DNA of 64,000 nucleotides, taken from assembly GCF_036203305.1 (NCBI RefSeq), contig NZ_CP108131.1, forward strand, positions 4,650,001 through 4,714,000. The letters are read 5' to 3'. The translations under genes were made by a program, and so were the position numbers. Numbering within the stretch: position 1 is the first letter of the stretch; each line of letters begins with the position of its first letter. The DNA is from Streptomyces sp. NBC_00190. Lineage in GTDB: Bacteria > Actinomycetota > Actinomycetes > Streptomycetales > Streptomycetaceae. The notes under the pieces were generated by a model. It did not search any database and had not been told where the DNA came from. It saw only the letters and a list, made by a program, of their open reading frames with translations. Shown one piece after another: positions 38,347 through 46,710 of the stretch.

Positions 38347-39565
38347 ACCGTCGGCGCACACCGTAGGCCAGTACGCCGACCGCCAGCACCGCCGCCCCCG
38401 CGACCGCCGACGCGAGGGGCAGCGCGCAGGCCAGCACCACACAGCCGGACAGCCCGACCACTGCCACGGCCCGGCCCTTGACACCTGAATCGAGTGTCCA
38501 CGCGGAGGCGTTCGCGATCGCGTAGTAAGCCAGCACTCCGAAGGAGGAGAAACCGATCGCCCCCCGCAGGTCGGCGGTGGCCGCGAGCACCGCCACGACC
38601 GCACCCACCGCGAGCTCGGCATGGTGCGGCACCTGATGCCGGGGATGTACGGCGGCCAGGGTGCGGGGCAGATGGCCGTCCCGGGCCATCGCCAAGGCCG
38701 TCCGGGAGACGCCGAGGACGAGGGCCAGCAGCGAGCCCAGCGCGGCCAGGGCCGCGCCCACCCGGACGACCGGGGTCAGTTCGGGCCGGCCTGCCGCCCG
38801 GACCGCGTCGGCCAGCGGGGCCGACGACCCCGCCAGCCCGTCGGCACCGAGCACCGACAGCGCCGCCACCGTCACGGCGGCGTACACCAGCAGCGCGATC
38901 CCCAGCGCGAGCGGGACCGCCCGTGGGATCGTCCGCTCCGGGTCACGCACCTCCTCGCCCAGGGTGGTGATCCGGGCGTAGCCCGCGAAGGCGAAGAACA
39001 GCAGCCCGGCCCCCTGCAACAGTCCGACCGCACCCCAGTCCCCGCCGCCGAGCCGCCCGGCGTCGGCCGCCTCGGAGGTCAGGCACACCACGACCACACC
39101 GGCCAGCACCGCGAGGACGGCCGCCACGATCAGCCGGGCCAGCCGGGCGGACTTCTGCACGCCGCCGTAGCCGGCGGCCGTCAGCGCCACCACCGCGGCG
39201 ACGGCCACGGCATGCTGCTGCCCGGGCCAGACGTACGCGCCGACGGTCAGGGCCATCGCCGCGCAGGAGGCCGTCTTGCCGACCACGAACCCCCAGCCCG
39301 CCAGATATCCCCAGAAGGGCCCGAGCCGCTCGCGCCCGTAGACGTACGTGCCGCCGGAGGCCGGGTACCGGGCGGCCAGCCGCGCCGAGGAGTGCGCGTT
39401 GCAGTAGGCCACCAGAGCCGCCAGCGCGAGGGCCGCGAGGAGCGCGCCGCCCGCCGCGCGTGCCGCCGGGGCGAGGGCGGCGAAGATCCCGGCGCCGACC
39501 ATCGCACCGAGCCCGACCACGACCGCGTCGGAGACTCCCAGGCTGCGCTTCAACTCGTTGGTCAC
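38330..39565 (-). CDS. APC-superfamily amino acid permease
   Basis: A 411-residue permease with about eleven or twelve hydrophobic segments. The N terminus LKRSLGVSDAVVVGLGAMVG with GAGIFAALAP is the substrate-binding first helix of the APC family; FFAFAGYARITTLGEEVRDP is the conserved helix 6 and loop. Amino acids or polyamines are the likely substrate class. The start is GTG at 39565 with no Shine-Dalgarno, but TACCCT lies 7 nt upstream, so the transcript may be leaderless. It lies 19 bp downstream of the SulP gene. Confidence 0.9.
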   Translation of the reverse strand: MTNELKRSLGVSDAVVVGLGAMVGAGIFAALAPAARAAGGALLAALALAALVAYCNAHSSARLAARYPASGGTYVYGRERLGPFWGYLAGWGFVVGKTASCAAMALTVGAYVWPGQQHAVAVAAVVALTAAGYGGVQKSARLARLIVAAVLAVLAGVVVVCLTSEAADAGRLGGGDWGAVGLLQGAGLLFFAFAGYARITTLGEEVRDPERTIPRAVPLALGIALLVYAAVTVAALSVLGADGLAGSSAPLADAVRAAGRPELTPVVRVGAALAALGSLLALVLGVSRTALAMARDGHLPRTLAAVHPRHQVPHHAELAVGAVVAVLAATADLRGAIGFSSFGVLAYYAIANASAWTLDSGVKGRAVAVVGLSGCVVLACALPLASAVAGAAVLAVGVLAYGVRRRFRSGI

Positions 39566-39584
39566 GGGGCGGAGGGTAACCGCC

Positions 39585-41012
39585 CTAGATGACGCCTTCC
39601 CGGCCGGGGAGCGGCATCCGCCCCAGCTCCCACCCCTCCAGGGCGGTCAGGCAGGCGTGGTCGAGATGGCGCAGCCCGCTCAGATCGAGCCGCACCGGCT
39701 TCCCGTGCGGAAGTGCGTCCAGGGCGTCGAGCAGCTTGGGCAGCCTCAGGAAGCTGGCGTTCCCCACGACCCGCACGCACAGCTCGCCGTCCTCCCACAC
39801 CTCCTCGATGTGCACGTGGGAGGTCTCCCAGGCCGCCTTGGCGACGGCGAGCCCCAGGCCGACCAGCACGCCCTCGAAGAGATTGGTGGCCACGATCGCG
39901 GAGGCCGTGACCACCAGCACCACCGCCTCACCCCGGTGCGTCCGCCACAGCGCGGCCACCGCCCGGGCCGGCAGCAGCTTCCAGCCCGCGTGCAGCAGCA
40001 CCCCGGCCAGCGCGGCGAGCGGTACGGCCTCCAGGACCTGGGGGAAGGCCACGGCGAAGAGCAACAGCCAGCCGCCGTGCAGCACCCGGGCCGCCCGGGT
40101 GCGCGCCCCGGCCTCCACATTGGCGGCGCTGCGCACGATGACGGCGGTCATCGGCAGCGCCCCGAGCAGCCCGCACACGCTGTTGCCCACGCCCTGGGCG
40201 ATGAGCTCCCGGTCGTACTCCGTCCTCGGCCCGTCGTGCATGCGGTCCACGGCGGCGGCACTGAACAGCGTCTCGGCGGAGGCGATCAGCGCCAGCGCGA
40301 TCACGGTCCCGACCGCCCCGAAGGAGGCCAGCGCGCCGAAGTCGCCCCAGGAGGGCGGGGACACCGCTTCCAGGACCCCCGTCACCCGAACCTTCTCCAC
40401 GGGCAGCCGCAGCAGGGCCGCCACCGCGGTGGCGGCCGCCACCCCCACCAGCGCGCCGGGTACGAGTCGCATCCGCGCCGGCATCCGGCGCCACAGCGAC
40501 AGGACGGCCATGGTCCCGGCCCCGAGTGCCACGGCGGCCCAGTCGGCCTGTGCCCCGAGCTCGTGCACCCCGCCCAGCTTGGCCAGGGTCTGCCCCGGAG
40601 CCTCCACGCCGCCCAGCGCGTAGAGCTGCCCGGAGATCAGCACCAGCCCGATCCCGGCCAGCATCCCGTGCACGACGGCGACGGAGATCGCCCGGAACCA
40701 CCGCCCGAGCCGCAGCACCCCCATGCCCAGCTGCACCGCCCCGGCGGCCAGCACCAGCACCCCGAGCGCGGGCAGACCGTGCGCCCGCACCGCCTCGTAG
40801 ACCAGCACGGTGAGCCCGGCCGCGGGCCCGCTCACCTGCAGCGAGCTCCCCCGGAACCACCCGGTGACGAGCCCTCCGACCACGCCCGTGACGATCCCTA
40901 GCTCGGCCGGCACCCCGGAGGCGACGGCCACCCCCACGCAGAGAGGTAGCGCGACCAGCGCGACGACGACGGACGCCCCGAAGTCTTCGCGAAACGTGCC
41001 GGCCCCAGGCAT
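39585..41012 (-). CDS. SulP-family inorganic anion transporter with STAS domain
   Basis: A 475-residue membrane protein: an N-terminal Sulfate_transp domain of about ten to twelve hydrophobic segments (DFGASVVVALVALPLCVGVA, GSSLQVSGPAAGLTVLVYEA, GNSVCGLLGALPMTAVIVRS) followed by a C-terminal STAS domain (VRVVGNASFLRLPKLLDALD, VRLDLSGLRHLDHACL). SulP proteins carry sulfate, bicarbonate or dicarboxylates. The internal GALPMTAVIVRSAANVEAG pattern is close to the bacterial SulP/BicA group, so bicarbonate or sulfate is possible. The ATG at 41012 was chosen; an open frame continues 26 codons upstream without a ribosome-binding site. Confidence 0.9.
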   Translation of the reverse strand: MPGAGTFREDFGASVVVALVALPLCVGVAVASGVPAELGIVTGVVGGLVTGWFRGSSLQVSGPAAGLTVLVYEAVRAHGLPALGVLVLAAGAVQLGMGVLRLGRWFRAISVAVVHGMLAGIGLVLISGQLYALGGVEAPGQTLAKLGGVHELGAQADWAAVALGAGTMAVLSLWRRMPARMRLVPGALVGVAAATAVAALLRLPVEKVRVTGVLEAVSPPSWGDFGALASFGAVGTVIALALIASAETLFSAAAVDRMHDGPRTEYDRELIAQGVGNSVCGLLGALPMTAVIVRSAANVEAGARTRAARVLHGGWLLLFAVAFPQVLEAVPLAALAGVLLHAGWKLLPARAVAALWRTHRGEAVVLVVTASAIVATNLFEGVLVGLGLAVAKAAWETSHVHIEEVWEDGELCVRVVGNASFLRLPKLLDALDALPHGKPVRLDLSGLRHLDHACLTALEGWELGRMPLPGREGVI

Positions 41013-41158
41013 GCGAGAACCCCCTGCCACGCGGTGGATGGATGCCCCACCCACCTTGCCGGGCGCACTCGTGCCGCCCCAAGTGCCCACAGAGGCCCGC
41101 GATGGCGCACGCGCCGCTCACGCCCCGCACACACCCCCGCAACCCCCGCAACCGCCGC

Positions 41159-41188
41159 GGCCCGGCGGTCCGTGAGGACCGCCGGGCC
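41159..41188. terminator. Terminator downstream of yajQ
   Basis: A 13-bp perfect stem (41159-41171 with 41176-41188, core CCCGGCGGTCC) has a GTGA loop. It starts 28 bp beyond the yajQ stop on the minus strand. The 41013-41215 gap otherwise holds the promoter region of the SulP gene, not resolvable. Confidence 0.85.
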
Positions 41189-41215
41189 GGCGTGCGGGCA
41201 GGTCTGCGACCTGGG

Positions 41216-41704
41216 TCAGCGGTAGTTCACGAACTGGATCGCGAAGTCCAGGTCCTTGCCCTTGAGCAGCGCCTGGACCTCCTGGAGGTCGTCACGGCTC
41301 TTGGAGCTGACGCGCAGCTCCTCGCCCTGGACCTGGGCCTTGACGCCCTTGGGACCCTCGTCCCGGATGATCTTCGCGACCTTCTTGGCGTTCTCCTGGG
41401 AGATGCCTTCCTCGATCGTGGCGAAGATCTTGTACTCCTTGCCGGACAGCTGCGGCTCGCCGGCGTCCAGCGCCTTGAGCGAGATCCCGCGCTTGACCAG
41501 CTTGGTCTCGAAGACGTCGAGGACGGCCTTGACGCGCTCCTCGGAGTTCGCCTCCATCAGGATCTTCTCGCCGGACCAGGCGATCGTGGCGCCGGTGCCC
41601 TTGAAGTCGTAGCGCTGCGAGAGCTCCTTGGCGGCCTGGTTGAGGGCGTTGTCGACCTCCTGCCGCTCGACCTTCGAGACGATGTCGAAACTGGAGTCGG
41701 CCAT
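41216..41704 (-). CDS. yajQ: YajQ-family nucleotide-binding protein
   Basis: A 162-residue cytoplasmic protein of the YajQ/UPF0234 family ([20 protein letters not shown] at the N terminus; [20 protein letters not shown] and a [13 protein letters not shown] terminus). It has two ferredoxin-like domains. Homologues in Xanthomonas bind cyclic di-GMP and in E. coli bind tRNA or GTP; the role in Streptomyces is not established. Length equals that of the family. The ATG at 41704 lies behind a GGAGCC sequence. Single gene. Confidence 0.94.
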   Translation of the reverse strand: MADSSFDIVSKVERQEVDNALNQAAKELSQRYDFKGTGATIAWSGEKILMEANSEERVKAVLDVFETKLVKRGISLKALDAGEPQLSGKEYKIFATIEEGISQENAKKVAKIIRDEGPKGVKAQVQGEELRVSSKSRDDLQEVQALLKGKDLDFAIQFVNYR

Positions 41705-41904
41705 GTGGTGTGGCTCCTTGAAGTCGATTGTGATCGCCCCGGAGGGCGCGGCCGGACGTCCCCGGCCCGCTCCGCAAAGCCTAGCCACCGCACCCACCCG
41801 CAGCGCTGATCAATCCGGTGGCGAAGCACCCCCGGTCATCAGGTATCGTTTACGTCGTTGCCACAGAGCACCGCCCCAAAGCGGCCTCACCGGCAACATC
41901 CCAT

Positions 41905-41986
41905 GGCGATGTGCCCGAGTGGCCAATGGGAGCGGACTGTAAATCCGTCGGCTTAGCCTACCCAGGTTCGAATCCTGGCGTCGCCA
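41905..41986 (+). tRNA. tRNA-Tyr (anticodon GTA)
   Basis: An 82-nt class II tRNA. Acceptor arms GGCGATG (41905-41911) and CGTCGCC (41979-41985) pair with discriminator A; the anticodon loop reads CTGTAAA, giving GTA. A long variable arm is present and the T loop is GGTTCGAATCC. CCA is not encoded. A TATCGT -10-like element lies about 55 bp upstream without a convincing -35. Confidence 0.95.
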
Positions 41987-41996
41987 CGCGATGTGA

Positions 41997-42025
41997 GACC
42001 CCCGTTACTTGTAGCGGGGGTCTTC
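41997..42025 (+). terminator. Terminator of tRNA-Tyr
   Basis: GACCCCCG (41997-42004) pairs with CGGGGGTC (42015-42022), followed by TTCT, 11 bp after the tRNA. Confidence 0.8.
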
Positions 42026-42113
42026 TCGCATCCCCTCGCACCGGTCGGAAAACCGGTGGGCACGAGCGCCGCGCGCGGGCATGCTGACGGCATGATCAGC
42101 ATCCGAAAGGCCG

Positions 42114-42542
42114 ATGCCGCGTAAGCCCGTCTCGCAGGTCCGTGCGGACCTGCCCCGAAAGGCACGCCGTGGGGACGACCGGGCCGTCATCTCCGGGCTC
42201 TCCGCCAAGGCCCTAGCCGAGATCGCCCGCATCGAGCGCCGGGCCTACGAGCCGGGCGCGGCCCACAAGGCACTGCGCGACTGGCGCGAGACGGTCCACG
42301 CGCCAGGGCCCCTGCTGATGTACCCGCGCTGGTTCCACGAGTGCCCCTGCTGTGCGCCCGCCTGGGGCGGAGACCACCGGGAGACCCTGGAGGCCATCTG
42401 CCACGGCCTCTCGCGGAGGTCGGCGCGCGAGCTGCGCGCCGTGCTCGCGCCGCTCGACGAGCGGTTCCTCGCGCGCACCCTCAACGATCCGTACGCCTCG
42501 CCGCGCGACCGGTGGTGGCGTCGGCGGCTGGAGACTTCGTGA
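42114..42542 (+). CDS. Conserved-looking hypothetical protein with CPCC motif
   Basis: A 142-residue protein I do not recognise. It is rich in Arg and Ala, predicted mostly helical, and has the element WFHECPCCAPAWGGDH near residues 72-87, which could bind a metal through Cys and His. The C-terminal part (RSARELRAVLAPLDERFLAR, then NDPYASPRDRWWRRR) is typical of small Streptomyces proteins of unknown function. The ATG at 42114 follows GAAAGG at 6 nt. It stands 88 bp after the tRNA-Tyr terminator. The stretch to the next gene (42543-42777) shows no supportable gene. Confidence 0.65.
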   Translation: MPRKPVSQVRADLPRKARRGDDRAVISGLSAKALAEIARIERRAYEPGAAHKALRDWRETVHAPGPLLMYPRWFHECPCCAPAWGGDHRETLEAICHGLSRRSARELRAVLAPLDERFLARTLNDPYASPRDRWWRRRLETS

Positions 42543-42766
42543 GCGCCGCCGTCCAGGGCCAGGACGTGCGGCGCGGGAGGGCGGGCAGTGCGACGCGACC
42601 CCCCCGACCAGAGCAGGACCTCGGCGGGCGGGCCCTGTCATACGTGTGGAGCAGTTCCGCCACGCCCATCGCCGCGAAGCCCCCCGGATCGCACGGATAC
42701 CGCCTCGGCTGCCGCCCGTTCGACGTCATGGCCGTCTTCGACCGCATCGTCGGGGTCGCCTGTTCG

Positions 42767-42783
42767 TTTCACCAGGGGTGAAA
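42767..42783. promoter_or_regulatory. Inverted repeat TTTCACC-AGG-GGTGAAA at a gene start
   Basis: Perfect 7-bp arms with a 3-bp centre overlap the proposed GTG start (42778) of the DUF3574-like gene. It could be a repressor site or an RNA hairpin hiding the start codon. Confidence 0.45.
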
Positions 42784-43218
42784 TGGACATTTGACACGCG
42801 TGGGAAAGCAGGCGGCGGAGTGCTGGTCGCCCTGCTCGGCGCCGGTATCCCGGCCCTGGTGGGAGCGGCGCTCCACACGGACACGGGGAAGCCGTACCAG
42901 GAGACCCGGCTCTATTTCGGCACCGAGCGCAGCGACGGCCGGGAACCCGTCGGAGAGCAGGAGTTCATGCGCTTCCTGGACCGCGAGATCACCCTCGCCT
43001 TTCCCGAGGGGCTGACCGTCCACGACGGGTACGGCCGGTGGCGGGGCGAGGACGGCAAGAGCATCCGCGAGACCTCGTACGAGGTGGTGCTGCTGTACCC
43101 CGTGAGGGAGGCCGACGAGCGCAACGCGCGCATCGAGCGGATCCGCAAGGCGTACGAGGACCAGTACCGGCAGGACTCGGTCGGGCGGTCCGACGACAAG
43201 GTGACCGCCGAGTTCTGA
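42778..43218 (+). CDS. DUF3574-family exported protein
   Basis: A 146-residue protein with an N-terminal signal-like segment (basic KWTFDTRGKAG, then hydrophobic VLVALLGAGIPALVGAA). The DUF3574 core follows: YQETRLYFGTERSDGREPV, EFMRFLDREITLAFPEGLTV, VLLYPVREADERNARIERIR. The function of the family is unknown; many members are secreted or lipoproteins, but no lipobox Cys is present here. The GTG at 42778 gives the best signal peptide; GTG at 42820 would remove the basic region. It is convergent with the next gene at 16 bp. Confidence 0.7.
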   Translation: MKWTFDTRGKAGGGVLVALLGAGIPALVGAALHTDTGKPYQETRLYFGTERSDGREPVGEQEFMRFLDREITLAFPEGLTVHDGYGRWRGEDGKSIRETSYEVVLLYPVREADERNARIERIRKAYEDQYRQDSVGRSDDKVTAEF

Positions 43219-43234
43219 CCGGGCCGATGGCCTG

Positions 43235-43891
43235 TCAGTTGCCGGCAACGTCCTTGACGGCCACGGTCACCGGCGTCGAACCGGAGGTCAGCTCCAAGGT
43301 CAGGCCCGCCGTCGCCGGCGTCTCGACCAGCTCGGCGAGCACCGCCGCCACGTCGTCGCGGGGCACGGACCCGCGGCCCGTGTGGGCCTCCAGGCGGACC
43401 AGACCCGTACCGGCGTCGTCGATGAGCGATCCGGGGCGCAGGATCGTCCACTCCAGCCCCAGCCGGGTCCGGAGGTGGTCGTCGGCCTCGCCCTTGGCCC
43501 GCAGGTAGACGTCGAAGACGTCATCGCCCTCGTGGTACGTGTCCGCGCCCATCGAAGAGACCATCAGGAAGCGCCGTACGCGTGCCCGTTCGGCCGCGTC
43601 GGCGAACAGCACTGCCGCGCCCCGGTCCACGGTGTCCTTGCGCCCGACACCGCTGCCGGGGCCCGCGCCGGCGGCGAAGACCGCCGCGTCCGCGCCGTGC
43701 AGGATGCCCGCAACGTGTTCGACCGTGGCCGATTCCAGATCGCACAGCACCGGTTCGGCGCCGGCCTCCCTGAGGTCGTCGCCCTGTGCCGGGTCGCGGA
43801 TGATGCCCGCGACCTCGTACCCGCGCACGGCGAGCAGGCGCTCCAGCCGCAGCGCGATCTGACCGTGTCCACCCGCGATGACGATGCGCAT
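43235..43891 (-). CDS. NAD(P)-binding protein, atypical SDR
   Basis: A 218-residue protein of the atypical SDR5/NmrA-like group. It has the Rossmann motif IAGGHGQIALRL (GxxGxxA, residues 5-12), SSMGADTYHEGDDVFDVYLR with Tyr and the following Lys in LRAKGEAD, and WTILRPGSLIDDAGTG. Homologues are predicted NAD(P)H-dependent epimerases or redox sensors. It lies 54 bp downstream of the amidohydrolase homologue on the same strand and may be co-transcribed with it. Confidence 0.9.
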   Translation of the reverse strand: MRIVIAGGHGQIALRLERLLAVRGYEVAGIIRDPAQGDDLREAGAEPVLCDLESATVEHVAGILHGADAAVFAAGAGPGSGVGRKDTVDRGAAVLFADAAERARVRRFLMVSSMGADTYHEGDDVFDVYLRAKGEADDHLRTRLGLEWTILRPGSLIDDAGTGLVRLEAHTGRGSVPRDDVAAVLAELVETPATAGLTLELTSGSTPVTVAVKDVAGN

Positions 43892-43945
43892 GACCCGACC
43901 GTACGACGAGCCGGGCCCCCACGCCCGCGAACGTCCGGCGCACCT

Positions 43946-45280
43946 TCAGGGTCCGGGCTCCGTACGGCCCTGTCGGGGCAGGTCCAGAGCCACCGCGACG
44001 GCGGAGTCGCAGTACTCCCGGACGGCACTCGTACGGGCTACCACCCGTCCGCGGTGGATCACGATCCTGCTGTACGCCAGGGAGAGCACGGCCGCGATCC
44101 GGTCCCCGCGCACGGCGAGCAGCTCCGCCGGGAAACCGGCCTCCACCCGCACCTCCGGCAGGCCCATGGCCTCGCGGGCGGCGGAGCTGACCGACTCGTA
44201 GGCCTCGCCCGGCCGGAGCCCGCCCTGGGAGGCCAGCAGGTACGCGGCCTCCAGCGGGTCGCCGCGGCCGACCGGGTTCCCGGCGTCGCGCAGCGCACCG
44301 CTGCCGGCCGTGACCCGTACGCCCGCGGTCCGCAGCAGGCGGACGGGGGCGGTGCGCAGGCCTCGGCGCTCCAGGGCCGCGCAGTCGCCCTGGGGCAGGC
44401 AGGTCACCCGTACGCCGGCCGCCGCCAGCTGGTCGGCGGCGCGGGCGGCCACGTCCAGCGGGAGCCGGGAGAGACCGCCGCAGGGCCCGATGGTCACCCC
44501 GGGGCGCAGCCCGCCGGCCATCGCGGCGAGCCGGGACAGGCGGCCGGGGTCGTCACCGTCCGTGTGCAGGTCCACGGGACAGCCGTGCTCGGCGGCGAGT
44601 TCCAGGACGGCTTCGAGGAAGCCCGTCGGGTCGGGGTCCAGGTCGGGGCAGCCGCCGATCACGGAGGCGCCCATCTTGACCGCGTCCCGCAGCATCGCGA
44701 GCCCGTCGGCGCCGGCCACCCCGGTCAGCAGCCGGGGCACGGCCACGGTGGTCAGGTCGGTGAGCCCGCGCAGCGATCGGCGGGCCTGGAGCACGGCCTC
44801 CATGGGGCCGAGGCCGTGCACGTCGCCGATCCGGACGTGCGAGCGCACGGCGGTGGCGCCGTGCCCGAGCTGGAGCAGGGCCGCTTCGGTGGCCCGGCGC
44901 TGGACCTCGTCGGGGGTGTAGGAGACGGGCCCTTCGCCGTCGGCGGTCAGGGCGGTGTCCCCGTGGGCGTGGGGCTCGGCGGGGGCGGGCAGCAGCAGGT
45001 AGCCGCTGAGGTCCACGCGGGAGAGGGCGGGGGCCGGGAGGCTGCCCGCGGTGCCCACGGCCTGGATCCGGCCGCTGCTGAGGCGGACGTCGACGGTCCG
45101 GCCGTCGGTGAGGCGGGCCCCGGCGAGCAGCAGGGTGGCGGCCTCGGCGGCGGCCGCGTTCCCGGCCCCGCGCGAGGGTGCGCGGTTCTGGGAGGGGCCG
45201 TGTGCGGGTCCGTGGCCGCCGACCTCGCCGCGGCCGCTGCGGGGGGAGTGGGACGGCTGCTGCGGCTGGCTTTCGGACAT
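43946..45280 (-). CDS. Cytosine-deaminase-like amidohydrolase homologue lacking key residues
   Basis: A 444-residue amidohydrolase-superfamily protein, closest in pattern to cytosine deaminase (HxH at residues 104-106 in EPHAHGD, and DLHTDGDDPGRLSRLA). An N-terminal ~45 residues of Gly/Ser/Pro-rich sequence precede the fold. Compared with E. coli cytosine deaminase, the HCDE motif carrying the catalytic Glu reads HTDG, the later metal or substrate His region reads GPCGGLSRL, and the HDD metal Asp reads AGSGALRD. Deaminase chemistry is therefore doubtful. The ATG at 45280 has AGGAG nearby. It could bind rather than turn over a ligand, or use a changed mechanism. Confidence 0.8.
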   Translation of the reverse strand: MSESQPQQPSHSPRSGRGEVGGHGPAHGPSQNRAPSRGAGNAAAAEAATLLLAGARLTDGRTVDVRLSSGRIQAVGTAGSLPAPALSRVDLSGYLLLPAPAEPHAHGDTALTADGEGPVSYTPDEVQRRATEAALLQLGHGATAVRSHVRIGDVHGLGPMEAVLQARRSLRGLTDLTTVAVPRLLTGVAGADGLAMLRDAVKMGASVIGGCPDLDPDPTGFLEAVLELAAEHGCPVDLHTDGDDPGRLSRLAAMAGGLRPGVTIGPCGGLSRLPLDVAARAADQLAAAGVRVTCLPQGDCAALERRGLRTAPVRLLRTAGVRVTAGSGALRDAGNPVGRGDPLEAAYLLASQGGLRPGEAYESVSSAAREAMGLPEVRVEAGFPAELLAVRGDRIAAVLSLAYSRIVIHRGRVVARTSAVREYCDSAVAVALDLPRQGRTEPGP

Positions 45281-45620
45281 CGCGCTCCTGCGGTGGCTCG
45301 GGCGGTTCCTGGGCCCTGGCCGCTACCTACGGCCCAAGATCACGCAGCGTGCTCAGAGCCTAGGGTGCGCGGCAGCCCGCTTCATGGAAGAGCGCAATAG
45401 TCGTACCGGTGTGGTGCGCGTGCGCCTCGGCGCCCGCGCGTGCGCCCTGGTGGCATCAGCCGCGCCGACCCGGCGCCGACCGGTCGGCGCGCGGTCGGAG
45501 CGACGTGAGCCCGCGGAGTGAGCCCGCACACAATCTGGGGCGGAAGTGGCCGGAGAGGGCTCTGCGCTCTGATCGACAAAGGCTTCCGAACCCCCTCGGA
45601 GCCCGGTCCCCGCAAAGGAT
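45281..45620. other. Intergenic region without a recognisable gene
   Basis: This gap, which continues to 45661, holds the promoter side of the amidohydrolase gene and the tRNA-Thr promoter. It also has an 18-bp perfect palindrome GCGCCGACCGGTCGGCGC (45473-45490). No open frame here has support on either strand. Confidence 0.6.
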
Positions 45621-45650
45621 TTGGGCGATCGGCAGGCAACCGTGTAATGT
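45621..45650 (+). promoter_or_regulatory. Promoter of tRNA-Thr/tRNA-Met/rpmG
   Basis: TTGGGC (45621-45626) and TAATGT (45645-45650) are separated by 18 bp and lie 11 bp before the mature tRNA-Thr, as expected for a housekeeping sigma promoter. Confidence 0.7.
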
Positions 45651-45661
45651 CTTCATCGCTC

Positions 45662-45734
45662 GCCCCAATAGCTCAGTCGGTAGAGCGTCTCCATGGTAAG
45701 GAGAAGGTCTGCGGTTCGATTCCGCATTGGGGCT
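45662..45734 (+). tRNA. tRNA-Thr (anticodon GGT)
   Basis: A 73-nt cloverleaf: acceptor GCCCCAA/TTGGGGC (45662-45668, 45727-45733), D stem GCTC/GAGC, anticodon stem TCTCC/GGAGA with loop ATGGTAA giving GGT, and T arm TGCGG-TTCGATT-CCGCA. CCA is not encoded. The 48-bp spacer to tRNA-Met contains the hairpin CCCCACCC-TC-GGGTGGGG, possibly a processing signal. Confidence 0.95.
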
Positions 45735-45782
45735 CTGGTGAGAGAGGTTCCCCACCCTCGGGTGGGGAGCGGATCACATCAA

Positions 45783-45855
45783 AGCGGCGTAGCTCAGTCG
45801 GTAGAGCAAGCGGCTCATAATCGCTGTGTCACCGGTTCAAGTCCGGTCGCCGCTA
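45783..45855 (+). tRNA. tRNA-Met, elongator (anticodon CAT)
   Basis: A 73-nt cloverleaf: acceptor AGCGGCG/CGCCGCT (45783-45789, 45848-45854) with discriminator A, anticodon loop CTCATAA giving CAT, T arm ACCGG-TTCAAGT-CCGGT. The first base pair is A-T rather than the unpaired start of an initiator tRNA, so this is the elongator. CCA is not encoded. Confidence 0.95.
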
Positions 45856-45943
45856 CACACAGTAGCCGATTGCGGGGTCGGTCTCCCGGTCGGCTACTCT
45901 TGTATGCGTTCATCCGTCCCAATTTCCGTCAAGGAGCACTCAC

Positions 45944-46108
45944 GTGGCTGCCACCGACGTCCGCCCGAAGATCACGCTGGCCTGCGTGGAGTGCAAGGAG
46001 CGGAACTACATCACCAAGAAGAACCGGCGTAACAACCCGGACCGTCTTGAGATGAAGAAGCACTGCCCGCGCTGCAACTCGCACACCGCGCACCGCGAGA
46101 CCCGCTGA
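45944..46108 (+). CDS. rpmG: 50S ribosomal protein L33 (zinc-binding form)
   Basis: A 54-residue ribosomal protein L33. The two CxxC knuckles CVEC and CPRC show that this is the zinc-binding C+ paralogue, expressed under zinc-replete conditions. Streptomyces genomes usually also have a C- copy elsewhere. The GTG at 45944 follows AAGGAG. The same order, tRNA-Thr, tRNA-Met, rpmG, hadA, is known from Mycobacterium tuberculosis. Confidence 0.97.
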
Positions 46109-46143
46109 CCCTAGCGAAGTCTCGTACACAGGCACCGTCATGA

Positions 46144-46169
46144 GGTCGTCCCCTTCATTGGGGGCGGCC
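46144..46169 (+). terminator. Terminator of rpmG
   Basis: GGTCGTCCCC (46144-46153) pairs with GGGGGCGGCC (46160-46169) through ten pairs, including two G-T, with loop TTCATT, followed by TTGTGTCGTTTT. Confidence 0.8.
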
Positions 46170-46256
46170 TTGTGTCGTTTTCGCACTCTGTACCTGTGGC
46201 GTATGCCGCACCTGTTTTTGTGTCTTTCGTGTCCCTTCATCAGGAGGTAGTGAGTC

Positions 46257-46709
46257 ATGGCTCTCGACCAGTCCTTCGTGGGGCGGAGCTACCCGCCCAC
46301 CGATCCGTACGAGGTCGGCCGGGAGAAGATCCGCGAATTCGCGGTAGCGGTGGGTGACGCCAATCCCGTCTACACCGACCCCGAAGCCGCCAAGTCGTAC
46401 GGCTACTCCGATGTGATCGCTCCGCCGACTTTTGTATTCGCGATCACTTTCGCGGCGGCGGGCCAGGTTGTCGAGGACCCGCAGCTGGGGCTGGACTACA
46501 GCCGCGTCGTGCACGGCGACCAGAAGTTCGCGTACTCCCGCCCCGTGCGCGCCGGTGACCGGCTTTCGGTGACCTCCACGATCGAGGCCGTGAAGTCCCT
46601 CGCGGGCAACGACATCATCGACATCCGCGGCGAGGTCCACGACGAGACCGGCGAGCACGTGGTGACGGCGTGGACGAAGCTCGTCTCCCGCGCCCCCGAG
46701 GAGGCCTGA
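46257..46709 (+). CDS. hadA: MaoC-like (3R)-hydroxyacyl-ACP dehydratase subunit A
   Basis: A 150-residue hot-dog-fold protein of the UPF0336/HadA group (FVGRSYPPTDPYEVGREKIR, DVIAPPTFVFAITFAAAG, VHGDQKFAYSRPVRAGDRL). In mycobacteria HadA is the substrate-binding subunit that pairs with catalytic HadB in the dehydration step of fatty acid elongation. The ATG at 46257 has AGGAGG 9 nt upstream. It is separated from hadB by a single base pair, so the pair is one operon. In Streptomyces the partner pathway is presumably type II fatty acid synthesis. Confidence 0.9.
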   Translation: MALDQSFVGRSYPPTDPYEVGREKIREFAVAVGDANPVYTDPEAAKSYGYSDVIAPPTFVFAITFAAAGQVVEDPQLGLDYSRVVHGDQKFAYSRPVRAGDRLSVTSTIEAVKSLAGNDIIDIRGEVHDETGEHVVTAWTKLVSRAPEEA

Positions 46710-46710
46710 C

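Noticed and set aside
42543..42777. Possible small gene between the CPCC-motif protein and the DUF3574 gene
   Set aside because: Several frames are open but none has a ribosome-binding site with a domain-like protein.
45473..45490. 18-bp palindrome GCGCCGACCGGTCGGCGC
   Set aside because: GC-only palindromes of this size are common in this genome type and it is about 150 bp upstream of the tRNA-Thr promoter with no other signal.
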